Shown: in pieces, positions 45,752-57,227 of the stretch
Position numbering within the stretch: the first letter of the stretch is position 1
How the letters are laid out: each line of letters begins with the position of its first letter
Assembly: GCA_000827265.1 (NCBI GenBank)
Contig: KN834763.1
Location: forward strand, 372,001 to 436,000
DNA: 64,000 nt
Direction: 5' to 3'
Origin: Collybiopsis luxurians FD-317 M1
Lineage: Eukaryota > Basidiomycota > Agaricomycetes > Agaricales > Omphalotaceae
Notes under the pieces: generated by a model
The model's input: only the letters and a program-made list of their open reading frames with translations
Databases searched by the model: none
What the model was told of the DNA's origin: nothing
Position numbers and translations under genes: made by a program

Positions 45752-48700
45752 TCAAAATCCTTCCGACACCCAAGAACCACCAAGGAATCCAGAACTCGGC
45801 GATTTGACCAATTCCTTGCCCTTTCCTTTATTCGGATTGCTGAAGCTGAAAGGCAAGGGACTTGAAGGGTTCCGTGGTCCCACCTCTACACCTTCATCTC
45901 CAGACCAAACGGGGGGCGAGTTTGGTGATTTAGAAATGACTTTGTCGAACCCGGGTAATCCTGGAGATGGCTTATTGAATGTGGGTAGCGGTCCCCAATC
46001 AAAGGATGTCGCGGGTGACGCGACTTTGGTAGCCGCCTCCGGAGAGCCCGAGACTGGATTTTTCTTTAAAGCGGGTGGAGGAAGGTGCTTTCTTTGCGGT
46101 GTACCTCCTCTCCGTCCGCCAGACGACAGTGGGGTAGAAGGATGGAAATTGTCCTCAGGAAAGGACAACGCATCCCAGTTTGCAGGCTCTGTAACTGGGG
46201 GAGAAGCCCCACCAAATAGAGGTCCACGGATAATAGGGGTGTTGAATAGCAATCCAGTGTCGAGTTTCGTTGCGGTTGATTCACCACCCACCCTCGGGGT
46301 ACTGTAAGAAGCTGGTATAGGTTTCCCCCCTTCGATAAACTCCTTCGCTTTGACATTGAGAAGCGGCTCTTTCCTAGCCTTGAGCAGCATTGTTTTTAGT
46401 TTCTGTGCTGAGCGTTCGGCATTAAGAGCAGCTGCGGTTGTCACTGCCACGTCAGGTGTAAGGATGGAGGGGCGGGAGCGAGATGTAAATGTAGGAAGTC
46501 GAGGATCTCGCACACTTGACGCATTGCGTGTAGTGTTAGCCAGATTTAGCTTAAGGAATCTAGCATTCAGCTGTCCTACGTCGTCGGTTTGTTGCTGCAG
46601 CGCAATGTCGATATTGCGATACGTGCGATGGATCGTGTCCAATGACGGAGCCCTACAGATAGAAAACTGAGATCGAAGCGACTCGATACGAAGACGGCAC
46701 TCACTTTATTGTAGGTCGACCAGATTTTACTTCAGTGAGCCGCTTTTTTTGTGCACGAAGCTGATCTTCTAGTTGATCAACCTTAGTGCGCAGCGCCTGC
46801 AATCGGGAAAGTTGTAAGAGATCAAGTCAGACACCGAAAGATTGGGTGAACAAACCCGTATATTTCTCCGCATTTGCGTTTGGCTTTCTAGATGCTCGGG
46901 TCCTAGGGTTCTGGATTTAAGCATCTTCGAGAACTCGTTGTCGCTCTTGGCCTTGTTGAATCGAGCAATTTCTTCTCGTCTGGTTCCAGCTGAATACAGA
47001 ATCAACACTCTCACAAGCTGGAGAACGCGCTGCGCCCTCACCTTTGATCATCATTTTTCCTACATCACGTATCTCTTCCTTTTGTTTTCCCGTAGAAGCC
47101 TTCAATTCCGCGATATCTTGTCCAAACAATTTCAAGACGATACCGAATTGTGTGCTGTCCGATAGGCCCCATTTCTCAGTATTCCCCAAATCCTCCTTCC
47201 GCCGAGATCCACCAACTGATTTGAAGTAATTTTCTCGCTTTTTCGCGACCAATTCAGCCAAGATGCGCAGCTACAGAAAGTCGAATTAGAGATACTAGTT
47301 TGAAGAACGAAATAGCTTGAAAACTTACATGATCCAGTTCCTTTTGTATTGCCTCAACCAGGATATGACACTCCCTCTGCATACCGTTTACCATTGGAAC
47401 AGCAACGGGGGCAGGAGGTCCTGCGGGCCCGACTATCATAGAGCCGCTTGCTTGTGAGGAACTCGGTGAAGGAGAAGCGGCTGGTTGAAAACCTAGTTTG
47501 GGGGCACTTGGGGGTAGAATCGGAAAGCTTGCTGGTTGAGACACACCGGCAGAGGATGCGAACGAGATTTGAGGCTTGGGTGGTGGAGTTCCAAAGATGC
47601 TCCCCGGAGGATGAGACACCGCGGGAGAAGTAGATTTCGAACTTCCAAACTGACCCGAGGGAGGAGCAGTGAACACTTTTGGTGGAGCGGACTCTGCTCT
47701 GACGGGCTGAAGCGAGAAGGGCTGACCAAATAGGCTAGAGGATGAAGAGGGTGCCGGAAACGAAGGTGAAGAGGTATTTGGCGGCGGCGCGGCTGGTGCT
47801 GAAGGAGGTTTGGACGGTGTCGCAAAGGTAGGTAAAGTAGCGGCCGCTGGTCTCGGGGTAGATGGTGCGCTGAAGAAGTTCGAGAGCAGCGGAGGTGTTT
47901 TGGGTCGCTTTGCGTCCGCTACTTTAGAATCCTCGGGTGATGTAGACCGAGATTTAGGGGGGTGAGCTCCGAAAGGAGTCTTCGGTGATGCGGGACGAGG
48001 CTTTAGATTACCTGCTGATTTGTCCTCTGGTTCCTCCTCTTCAATTTCATCATTCCCCGTCAAAGGCTTATTCGCCAACGGAGAGCTCCGTGTAGGACGA
48101 GTGCTAGGTCTCCCAATTCCCAGTGTTGAGACAGGTGGATTGATGAGAGCAGGAGCGGAAACAGCTTTCGCAGACGATTCCTGAGGTTGCGATTTAATGG
48201 GTGAGCCAGGAGGGGTCGTACTCTCCTCACGTATAGTGGATAAACGAGAAGAATCTGATTCGTCTGAAGTCGTGGGAGACGTTGGGTCAACTTTGGGAGT
48301 CTCAGGTTGTGGGGTGTTGGACAGAGATCGCGAGGGAGGAAGCGGGATTTCTGTAGGCTCCGGAGAAGAGGAAGTGGAAGCTGACTCGAAGGCTTGCTCT
48401 TGATCTTTAGCTTCAACTTCTTCCGAATGCCGCTCTTCCTCTTCCTCTGATTCAGATTCATAGCTCTCCGACAAAAAGTCACCGTCCTCATCGTCATTCT
48501 GCTGCTCAGGGTGGCCTGCCGAGTCCTCATCCGATCCAGGCACTTCTTCCTCCTCCGCACTCTCTTCGTGTTCGTTAACTTCGACATAAGAGCTACCTGT
48601 CGAGGAAATGGATTCATGGGAAGTATGTTCTTGGACTGCTTTCCCTTTCTCCTTGTCATCAGATTTGGACTCTACGACTGGAGGAATTTTGTCGTCGTCA

Positions 48701-51700
48701 CTTTCTTTCTTCACTTCTGAGTCAGAAGCATGAGGAGTTGACGGAGAGCCCTTCGGCGGTACAGTTGACATAGCTTTGGAAGAAACATCCTGATTCTTGT
48801 CTTTGCCTTCGTTAAGTAGGTCAACGAAAGATTTGGCCGGTTCTCCTTCGAGAAGGAAAGGCGACTTCGTCCCACTAAAAGCGCTGAACGCATTCGTAGT
48901 TGAAGCACTTGTTCCCGACAGTGTAGCAGGAGATTCGACAGGGAGGGCTTTCTTGAGACCGAATCCAAAACCGAGCTGAGATGTGGATCCAAATGTAGGG
49001 CCAGCCGGAGATGAAGCACTTATAGGAAAGGCAGGTTTTGAGGCACTCAAATCTCCAAACGCAGATACAACGGGTTTGCCAATATTCGCGTTTGCTTTCA
49101 GGAAAGGAGAAGAACTGGACATGGTATTTCCGAAAGCCCCAAAACCATAGGCGGGCTTGAAAGCCGAAGTAGAAGTCTGGAGATTGCTAAAAGCACCTGG
49201 AGAAGGTGCCTTGGAAGCAAGAGAAGAGGGTTGAGAGGTAGATGGTGTATCTGAGTCAGGTGATGAGGGTACAGTAGGTGAGCTAGGTTCAGACTTGACG
49301 AGCGTATCTTTTGGTTCCGGTTTGACTGAGTTGGATTCTGTGGGTTGCGCAGTTGATTTCTGGGAGGCAATGATTGAAGCTGACGGAGCAGCCCCAGGTG
49401 TGTTACCTGAGCTTTCACCAAATGCGCTTCCAAGTGTCGCAGGTGATGGCTGGCTAAAGACACTAGGTGATTCAGATTTGAACCCTGCGGATGCGCCACC
49501 CGAATTCGCAGGTTGACCAAAAGCACCGGGGGGCTCAGTCTTGGGGGTTCCAAATGCACCTCCAGACTGGCCAAAGGCACTCGGCGCTGTACTTCCGGAA
49601 ATCGGAGCCGGCTGTCCAAATACGGAAGGACCTGTGGAAACGAAACTGGAGAATGCACCTCCGGCCGGTGGCCTTGACTGATTGCCGAACGGCGATGTGG
49701 GCTTATTCTCGGATTGTCCGCCGAAAGGTGACGCTCCAGACGAAGTATCCTCTTTCTTGATTTCTGTACCAGACATATTCTTTCCGCCAAGCGCGGCAGT
49801 GCCAAACGCTGACGGTGTCCCTGCAAAGCTAGCGAATCCACCTCCAGCACTTTCAGACTTGACGGCAGAAGCAGACGGAGATCCGGCAGCACTTCCGAAT
49901 GAAGTCGGACCATTTGACGAGAATGCACCAAACCCGCCCGAAGACGGTGGGCTGACAGCCGGTCGGGTTCCGAAGCTTGACTGGCCGAAGGCTGGCTGAC
50001 CGAAACTTGGTTGACCAAATGATGACTGACCAAAACTACTTCCAGATTTAGCCTCGCTCAGTGCAGAAGATTGATCTGGCTTTGCACTGAAGGCTCCCCC
50101 ACTAAACGCGCTGGAATTGCTCTTCGCGGGGTTACTGAAGGCACCAAAACTACCACTAGTAGCCCCTCCAAACGCGCCAAAACCAGTCGCAGGTTTGATA
50201 AAGCTTCCACCTGCGGAACCAAACGTGGACTGCTGTGCAGATTGGTTTGCCGGATGGTCGGGAGGTAATGGAAGAGGACTCGGGGAACCAAACATGCCGC
50301 TGGCACCACCAAATGTGGACTTCGGTTTTGAGTTTTCTTCTGTATCTCCTCCAAGAGAAAGACCTCCAAGTGAAGATGTCGAGTCCCCCATTGATTCATC
50401 CCGAGTAATTTGAGGAGCACTCTCGACGGATGTGCTTCCGAAAGATGACGCAGTGTTAGAAGAACCGAATCCTCCTGCACCAAATGGACTAGCAGAATTG
50501 GACGCGAAGCTCGCGAATCCACTACTGGTATTCGAGGAAGCGGAAGATCCGAACACAGACGCAGGCGTCGATGCAGCCTGGCCAAATCCAGCTTGACCAA
50601 AAGAAGGTTGACCAAAGGCGGACGTGGCTGTTGTTGCCTGGCCGAAAGCAGAATTTCCAAATGCAGAGGATTGGCCAAACGCAGGCTGAACGCTGAATGC
50701 GGAAGTCAAAGTTTGTTGGGGCTGATTGATTGCAGACGACATTTGGCTTGCCACGCCTACCATGCCCGCATACGGTTTCTTTTCCGGGTGATCTACGTAC
50801 CATCCCTGGATAGTTCCGTCGTTGAGATAGGCGTATACAATTGGATTGCCACCTTCTGTCGCATCTGTGTCGGTGAAATCGACTTGCAAAGATAAGAGAA
50901 CAGTGTCCTCCGACTCCTTATCCAAAGGTATGGTCAAGGGATTTTCTTGTGACTGTTGGTACCACTCATTCCCAATATTTCCGATGATATCGAGGTCCGT
51001 GCAAGATACGTCGCCAACTACAATCAATAGCCTATCGTCAGCATCGCCGTCCCACTTCGGTAACACCGCAGAGTATGAGTTTTGTCGGTCTCTATCTGGG
51101 GCTTGAAAAGCATGCTCCAATTGGGTCAAGACAATGGGTGAAGTTCGTTTATCGGAAAATACAATATGCTGGACTGGCTCAGATGCCGCATAGGAGGTCC
51201 GGAATGTGTGCCCTGGTGCGAGCCAGTTGAGCGATGTAAGGTTGCCTTCTGTTGTGGGAGGGATGTGCCTTTGGGGTGAAGCTTTAGTTTCCAAAGCAAA
51301 AGTCAAAATATCTCCATGCGCAAGACCTATCGCGAGTTGTTTTCCCTTTGGAGACCATGCCACTATTTGCAGAGATTACCCTTACTCGAAGCAAAGAACC
51401 AAGATGAAAAGACGTACCTGCAACTGGAGAAGAATCCGCATCGCCCGCAACCCAGCCCCCCTGCAGCTCTAGATTTGTGCTCAGCACTTGCACAGTCCCA
51501 TCTACACGAAGAACGGCCAGAAGGTTTGAAAGATTCGAGTCTTCAGCATTTGGATTGGAAGCAATGTCAATAATGGGCTGCTGAGACGACTGAAGGACGT
51601 GAACAGGAGTAATCTCGTCGGAACCAGAGGTGAACACGTTCGATGTATCATATACAATAATTTGGCCAGATTTGAATCCAACAACGAGTCGTGTATCGTT

Positions 51701-52170
51701 ACAAGCTAATGCGAGGATGTTTGGTTCGGAAGTAGAAAAAGAAAGAGTTCTCTGCGGCATAAAGGAAGAGTTATCATCGGAAGCTTCTCTCATGGATTTC
51801 CTTAGTTCATTGAGAGGGGATAAGATTGCGGCTTGAGCGCAAATTAGAAGGGGACGGCATCGAGAAGAAAGAAACCGGACGAACTGAAGTTACCACCCGA
51901 GTTTTGTATTGCTGCAAACCATCCTTGCTTATTTGATACGACCAAGCACCTGTATGCGTAGTTTTGATCTGTGCTCAGATACTGTGGCGAGAGCAGGATA
52001 CGAGATTTCTTGTTCAGTTGACGAAATGTAGGATACTAAATTCGACGCGTTAAGTCTCAAAATTGAGTAACAAATTATGCACACACTTTGATACCTTCAG
52101 CATGGCACTCTTTCTGAGTCACACCAACTTGCGCCTGTGCTGGACGTACCAGCCGCGTCAGTTCAGACAT
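45752..52170 (-). CDS. NUP159: Nucleoporin Nup159/Nup214-type, FG-repeat
   Basis: ATG 52170 (MSELTRLVRPAQAQ) is spliced through short introns to YPTFRQLNKKSRILL, CLVVSNKQGWFAAIQ, PNILALACNDTRLVVGF and WSPKGKQLAIGLAHGDILTF: the N-terminal beta-propeller that docks the mRNA-export helicase Dbp5. About 1,000 residues follow with dense FG signals (SAFGQPSFGQAGFGQ, GFGAFGG) and Ser/Pro/Glu-rich disordered tracts. C-terminal exons carry coiled coils (ELVAKKRENYFKSVGG, KVDQLEDQLRAQKKRL) for assembly with Nup82 at the cytoplasmic face of the pore. The last exon stops at 45752. The estimated total is near 2,000 aa, larger than yeast Nup159 (1,460) and similar to animal Nup214. The central exon alone is about 4.1 kb, rare in this intron-dense region. 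Three or four introns near the C-terminus were placed approximately. Confidence 0.92.
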
Positions 52171-52635
52171 TGTGGTCGAGGAAAGAGAAATAAGTAGCGT
52201 GACCGAGCGGCGGCGGCGGACCGAGAAAATGACTTGTCCCGACGTCCGCCATAGTGGGTATTTTTCCGTACCCTTTTCCCCATGTAAAGATCCAGAGCAA
52301 AGGTAATTTGTGAAACTTCACCAACGATCATTGGGGTGTCAATCTCGAACTCACTCTGCCTGAAGAACGAGCCTCCGCACGTCAAAGAGTTCAGAGAAAA
52401 GATGAAAGCGCCATGAGAGGCTGACGCTTCATTCAATTAGTACTATGATCCATACTCTGGTACATTCATGGTTTGACTCGTAGCGACAAGCTCAAGCTAA
52501 AGAAGGCGAATATTCTTCTCATTTTCTCAAAGACATTAAATGAACTTTCAAGATTGTAGTACCTTTCGTTCAATCATAATGATTATGGATGATATGTATA
52601 TGTAAAATGTTTAACTTGCTTAGATACTCTGCAGC

Positions 52636-54411
52636 TCAGGATATTCGTTCACTTGTCAGGATCTTCCTTCGTCTCTTCTCATTCTCCGATAGTGGCTCTT
52701 CAAGTGGAAAGTAAAGGATCTGGTATTTATTCTTTCGCCTGGGATTGCATCTGTTAGTATCAGGAAAAGAAAGGAGCTCCTTTCCTCACTTGAATGAACG
52801 GTTTTCCCATCGGAAATATTTCAACACGTCCGCATACGGCGGTTCATCCAGCGGAGTCGACTTGTCCGCCTTTGGGCTACTTTGATCCTTCTTTGTGTGT
52901 CGTACCTCACCTATGACTTCAATAACATCCGAGCCCATTCGTATACGTTCGCCCACAATTTCAATCTCGTCCTCATCGTCGGTCCATGTTGCATTATTAT
53001 CGTCATTATCGGCTTCCAGGTGATCTGTCTTTACTCGTTTGTCATGATGAGATGGGGTTGTGCTGCTCGGGCGCTTGTTCCCTCGATTCGGATTCGATGA
53101 AGAGCTAGAGGAATTTGCAGAAGAGAAGGTAGACAAGGCTACGTTGCGCAGTTGTTTTGAAGGTATTCTATGTAGAACAATATCAGCGTACGAATCATCG
53201 TATGCCGCAACAATCTCACCGAGAAGGGTCAAACACCAACAAATTCACCACACCCGATTTAGTCAATTCATAACCAACCACCGTACGCGAGTGACCGTCA
53301 TTCTGCAAGATTATAGGCAGACACGGCGCACACACTACAGGTGAAGCACCACTTAAAACGGCATTGATAGTAGATGCAGTAGAACTTAGTTTGCTGAACT
53401 TGTCGAAATACGACACTATCCAATTTGTGAGCGGAACAAGCCCTGGCCAACGATAAGTCGTTATTATAAATGAGAATACAGGAGTTTACCTTTTTTGGGG
53501 TCTTGGACTTCAAAGTCGACAAGTTCCACGCTGGGAGATGGTCAATGAATGAATTACCTCGGCGGATAAGAGCTCACGGTATTCCACGAGACAAAAATGC
53601 GGCGCAAAGGTCTGAGATAGTTGTTCAATAACAAGTTTAGCTCGAAGCTGAAGTGCCGATACCTGAGGTTCCAATCCATTTCTTTGTATCAACGAGTGAC
53701 TTGAGCTCTTCACGTCCCTCTGGGTCAAATCCTGTAAGCTCATGAGCGACAGTCCATAGATTACTTATAAGAAGACTGCAAACCATTCTTCCAAGCCTCT
53801 TCTATCCATCTTTGCAGATTTCGTATACCTGGAGGTATGGGCTGATCGAGCAAAGGAAAATACATGGGTTGGTAGGGTTGATCCAAAAGCACCGCACAGG
53901 ACATTAAGAAGTTGCGATAACTAATAGAATAAACTCATCGTTCTCATGCACGAAAGGCGTCTTCTTACCCACAACCCCAGTTTGCATCCCAAATCTGCCT
54001 GTTGATCAATACAGCTCTTTCATAACATAGTACAGCTCGCGTTGTCGTTCCTTTTGCATGCGATTTGAGAAGAGCTTTTTTTAAAACTGTGATCAAGCCT
54101 ATCATATGCGCCACTGAATACCAAGTTCAAATGTATGACGCGGTGTGAATCTAACCAGGAGTAAAATTTGGTGGCGGGGGAGTTTTCATTGCAGGATACC
54201 AGAAAACATCTTTTCCTCTTTCTAAATTTGCGGGTGTAGGGACTCTCCATTTGCGTTTATCCTTTGACGTATTGCCATTGAGAGAGCTAGTTGAAGCTAT
54301 AGGTTGACTAGTAAAGTTTGTCTCGTCGAGATGAGCATCATAATGGCGTTGTCTATCGGCGATTGAAAGCTTGTCGAGGTTTGTTGAGCAGAACTGGCAT
54401 TGCAGAGTCAT
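52636..54411 (-). CDS. ZUP1-like C78 family peptidase (deubiquitinase/UFSP type)
   Basis: ATG 54411 begins MTLQCQFCSTNLDK...RQRHYDAHL, a C2H2/UBZ-like finger. Exons then give GLITVLKKALLKSHAKGTTT, WDANWGCGYRNFLM with the presumed catalytic Cys in GCGYRN, PMYFPLLDQPIPPGI, the His site in DGHSRTVVGYE and the Asp in LLVFDPSR. The C-terminus (VLKYFRWENRSFK joined to RKNKYQILYFPLEEPL) closes at TGA 52636-52638. Family C78 includes UFM1-specific proteases and ZUP1, which cleaves K63-linked ubiquitin chains; fungi lacking UFM1 would fit a ZUP1-type role. A Ser/Asp-rich insert (SSANSSSSSS...NNATWTDDEDE) precedes the last block. The start lies 160 bp from the divergent proteasome gene. Confidence 0.8.
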
Positions 54412-54571
54412 TATGGCGGTGGTTTGGCGGTGGTGGCGGTAAGGGATAAAGCTGCGGTGAGCCATCGCTTGCTCATCGTAACGCGTCAATTTGCTAACGT
54501 AAGCAGAGTCCAAGCGTCTGAATTCGAACGCGCGTACCGTTCGAACAAATTACTTTCTGTTTTCTACTACA
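54412..54571. promoter_or_regulatory. 160-bp bidirectional promoter, ZUP1-like / proteasome alpha-4
   Basis: Two conserved ubiquitin-proteasome genes start head to head with only 160 bp between ATGs. The spacer has ggcggtggtttggcggtggtggcgg at its left edge (54415 on), which includes GGTGGTGGC- or GGTGGC-like blocks. These recall the proteasome control element bound by Rpn4 in yeasts, but the match is loose and basidiomycete use is unproven. Confidence 0.4.
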
Positions 54572-55762
54572 ATGTCCAGGTCCTACGATCGAGGTACCCA
54601 TACTTCAGATATCCCGCAGAGCTCGACGAATATCTCATATCTTTTGTCTAGCTCTCACCGTCTTCTCCCCCGATGGTCACTTATTCCAGGTTTGCGTGTA
54701 CCGCGTCAATCTCATCGAGCAATCTTGTAACTCAGATAATTCCAGGTCGAATACGCTTTGGAAGCTGTGAGAAAGGGTACATGTGCAGTGAGGTGTTCTA
54801 CTTGTGCCAGAAATCACCCAACCTCTAAACGAACCTCGTTACTTAGGTTGGCGTCCGTGGCAAGGACGTCGTAGTATTGGGTGTAGAGAAGAAATCGGTT
54901 TTGCAACTCCAAGATCCTCGAACGGTCAGAAAGGTAGCCATGTTAGATGATCACATCTGTCTTGCCTTTGCTGGTACGGTCTAGACACTTGCAGTCTATG
55001 AGCTAGAAAATCCTACTTATAGTACGTCCATAGGCCTCACAGCAGATGGACGTGTCTTGATCGACAAAGCACGGATAGAATGCCAAAGCCATCGTCTAAC
55101 GGTTGAAGACCCTGTAACTGTGGAATATATCACAAGACATATTGCGGGCATCCAACAGGTGAACCTTTGTGTCCCAACTTTCTGCTGGAACGAGAACCTG
55201 ATTCTTTCACTAGCGCTACACCCAATCTGGAGGGGTTCGACCGTTTGGTATTTCGACTCTGATCGTTGGATTTGACCCGAATGATACCAAGCCGCACCTC
55301 TACATGACCGAGCCCAGTGGAATCTACAGCGCGTGGAAGGTAAATCTCCCTTGTCTAATCAAGATTTGAATTTTATCATTCATCTAGGCCAATGCGATTG
55401 GACGTTCGTCCAAAACTGTTCGTGAATTTTTGGAAAAGAACCACAAGGATGATCTTTCAAGAGAAGAGAGCATCAAGCTCGCCGTCAAGAGCCTGCTTGA
55501 GGTAGTGCAAACAGGTGCAAAAAACATTGAAATTAGTGTCATGGAAAGTTATGGAAAGATCACAGTGAGTATTCGATCCGTTACACTCAACCATATTTCT
55601 GACGATTACCCCCAGAATCTTGACCTCACACAGATTGAAGCTATTGTCTCAGAGATTGAGAAGGAGAAGGAGGCAGAGGCGGAACGAAAGCGTTCGAGAT
55701 TAGCAGCCACTGCTGCCGGACAGGCGTCTATGACATCCCGAGCAACGGACAGCGCGCAGTAG
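54572..55762 (+). CDS. PRE6: 20S proteasome subunit alpha-4 (PSMA7/Pre6 type)
   Basis: ATG 54572 gives MSRSYDRA, spliced to [19 protein letters not shown], the alpha-subunit N-terminal signature. [85 protein letters not shown] and [20 protein letters not shown] follow in exon order. The [11 protein letters not shown] stretch is diagnostic of alpha-4. The final exon ends in a charged tail ([15 protein letters not shown]) and a stop at 55760-55762. At least six short introns were removed. It forms the outer ring that gates the proteolytic chamber. Length (about 255 aa) is normal for the family. Confidence 0.93.
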
Positions 55763-55849
55763 ATTTGGCAATACATAAATGTTTTCATAGTTTGGCTGGC
55801 TTGAATAACATCAGCTTCAAAGGGTAATTTTTCATTAAGTACAAGTTGC

Positions 55850-57080
55850 TCAAACACCGAAAGCTACGGTAGGGATGCCATATAGCCCATTTAGAATGCT
55901 GACATTCTCGTCCTCGGCCGCTCCAGCCGCCACATAGATAGGTACAAAATGCTCCTCGCGCGGATTACACGCACGGAAACCCGAATGTTTAGTAAGATCG
56001 TACAGAGCTTTTTTGCGTTCTTTAGCCTGTGGGACGGATTTGACCCAAATGATCTAAACTGAATTCATGTATTTCTCACCTCTGAGACTTGAAGAGCATC
56101 TATAATAGCCTTGTGGAACGAATGGTGAATAGGTTGTGCAGTGTCGGGATGGAACGAGCTGAAATCCCGAAGGTTGTGGATGGGAAGACCTCCGGAGAGA
56201 ATGAGGACGTTCTGTTCCCGGAGATCTTTCACGATCTGACCAAGTTTCCAGTTTGATTCTGGGGTCAGGCTGGAATCGATGGAAACTTGGATGATAGGAA
56301 TGTCGAATTCCTCGCCAAACATGAGACGGAAAGGAACGAAAACACCATGATCAAGACCTGGTCCTTGAAATCCGCGGCCGTCCAAACCTCGCGGCTCAAG
56401 TTTGGAGATAGTTCGGGCGTTTTGGCCAGCCTGGATAGTGTGAATGAGGGATGCACGGACGATGAACAAGCGGACCGACCTCTTTGAATAATTGGACAAT
56501 TTGTTCTGCGAGGCGCTTGTCGCCTCGAGATTTGAATTTCAGTTGATAGGTTTCTGGTGGGAAATTGTAATAATCCATAAGGAGAGGGTTCTCGTCTCCA
56601 TAGTCGGTCACTGTTTACAGCGATTCAGAGCTTGTATTTGATGAAATCAAGATTGCATGTACCCAATGTCTCGCCCTCAGTCTCAAAGTGTGCACTAAAA
56701 ACGAGGATAGCCTTTGGTTTGTATTTTTCTAGCAGAGTTGGGCCAAAGTCTCTGAGGAATTCTGCAAGGGGACCGTTTGGACCTAGTGTTCAGAGCCTCC
56801 GTATTAGGTTTTCGAGGAGAGAGGGTCACTTTTACGAACCTTGACGCTCTGCGAATGTGGCACGTCCAGCAGCGAATCTGGCTGGAGATTGGCCACTGGC
56901 GAGAGCAGGGCTACCGTGGGCGAAGAAGAAAGCAGGAATTCTGTCCTGGTTAGAGGGCAGAGCTTGAAGAGCGGCACGCCATTCAGGTTGGTTAGAAGGT
57001 ACAGTTACCATGACTGGAGATAGAAATTTGGAAGAAAATAGAATAGATAGTAAAATTGCTACAAGAGAAAGCAGTAACAT
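55850..57080 (-). CDS. LigB-type extradiol dioxygenase, DODA-like
   Basis: The gene reads VPSNQPEWRAALQALP, IPAFFFAHGSPAL, GPNGPLAEFLRDFGPTLL, AILVFSAHFET, LDHGVFVPFRLMF, LILSGGLPIHNLRDF and EEHFVPIYVAAGAA, stopping at 55850. The histidines in HGSP, SAHFET, LDHG, GLPIHN and EEHF are the LigB-superfamily metal-site residues, matching plant and fungal 4,5-DOPA extradiol dioxygenase-like enzymes that cleave catechol rings. Fungal physiological substrates are mostly unknown. Two starts are possible: ATG 57080 adds MLLLSLVAILLSILFSSKFL, a hydrophobic anchor or signal peptide, while ATG 57011 (MVTVPSNQPEW) gives the usual cytosolic form. At least four introns were inferred. Confidence 0.85.
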
Positions 57081-57227
57081 ATAATTTCGATGATAATCAT
57101 AGCTATATATATGCAAAGAAGCAGGAGTACTAAGCCAGTACTAAGCTAGTATATCCTTGCTGACAGAATAGCGTAAAGACGCTGACCATATATCGATATA
57201 TCACCTGCAACACAACATCCATCTAAC

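Noticed and set aside
49098..50678. Long Leu/Arg/Pro-rich frames antiparallel or shifted within the nucleoporin gene
   Set aside because: They are shadows of the FG-repeat frame; the FG frame is open for 4.1 kb and matches Nup159.
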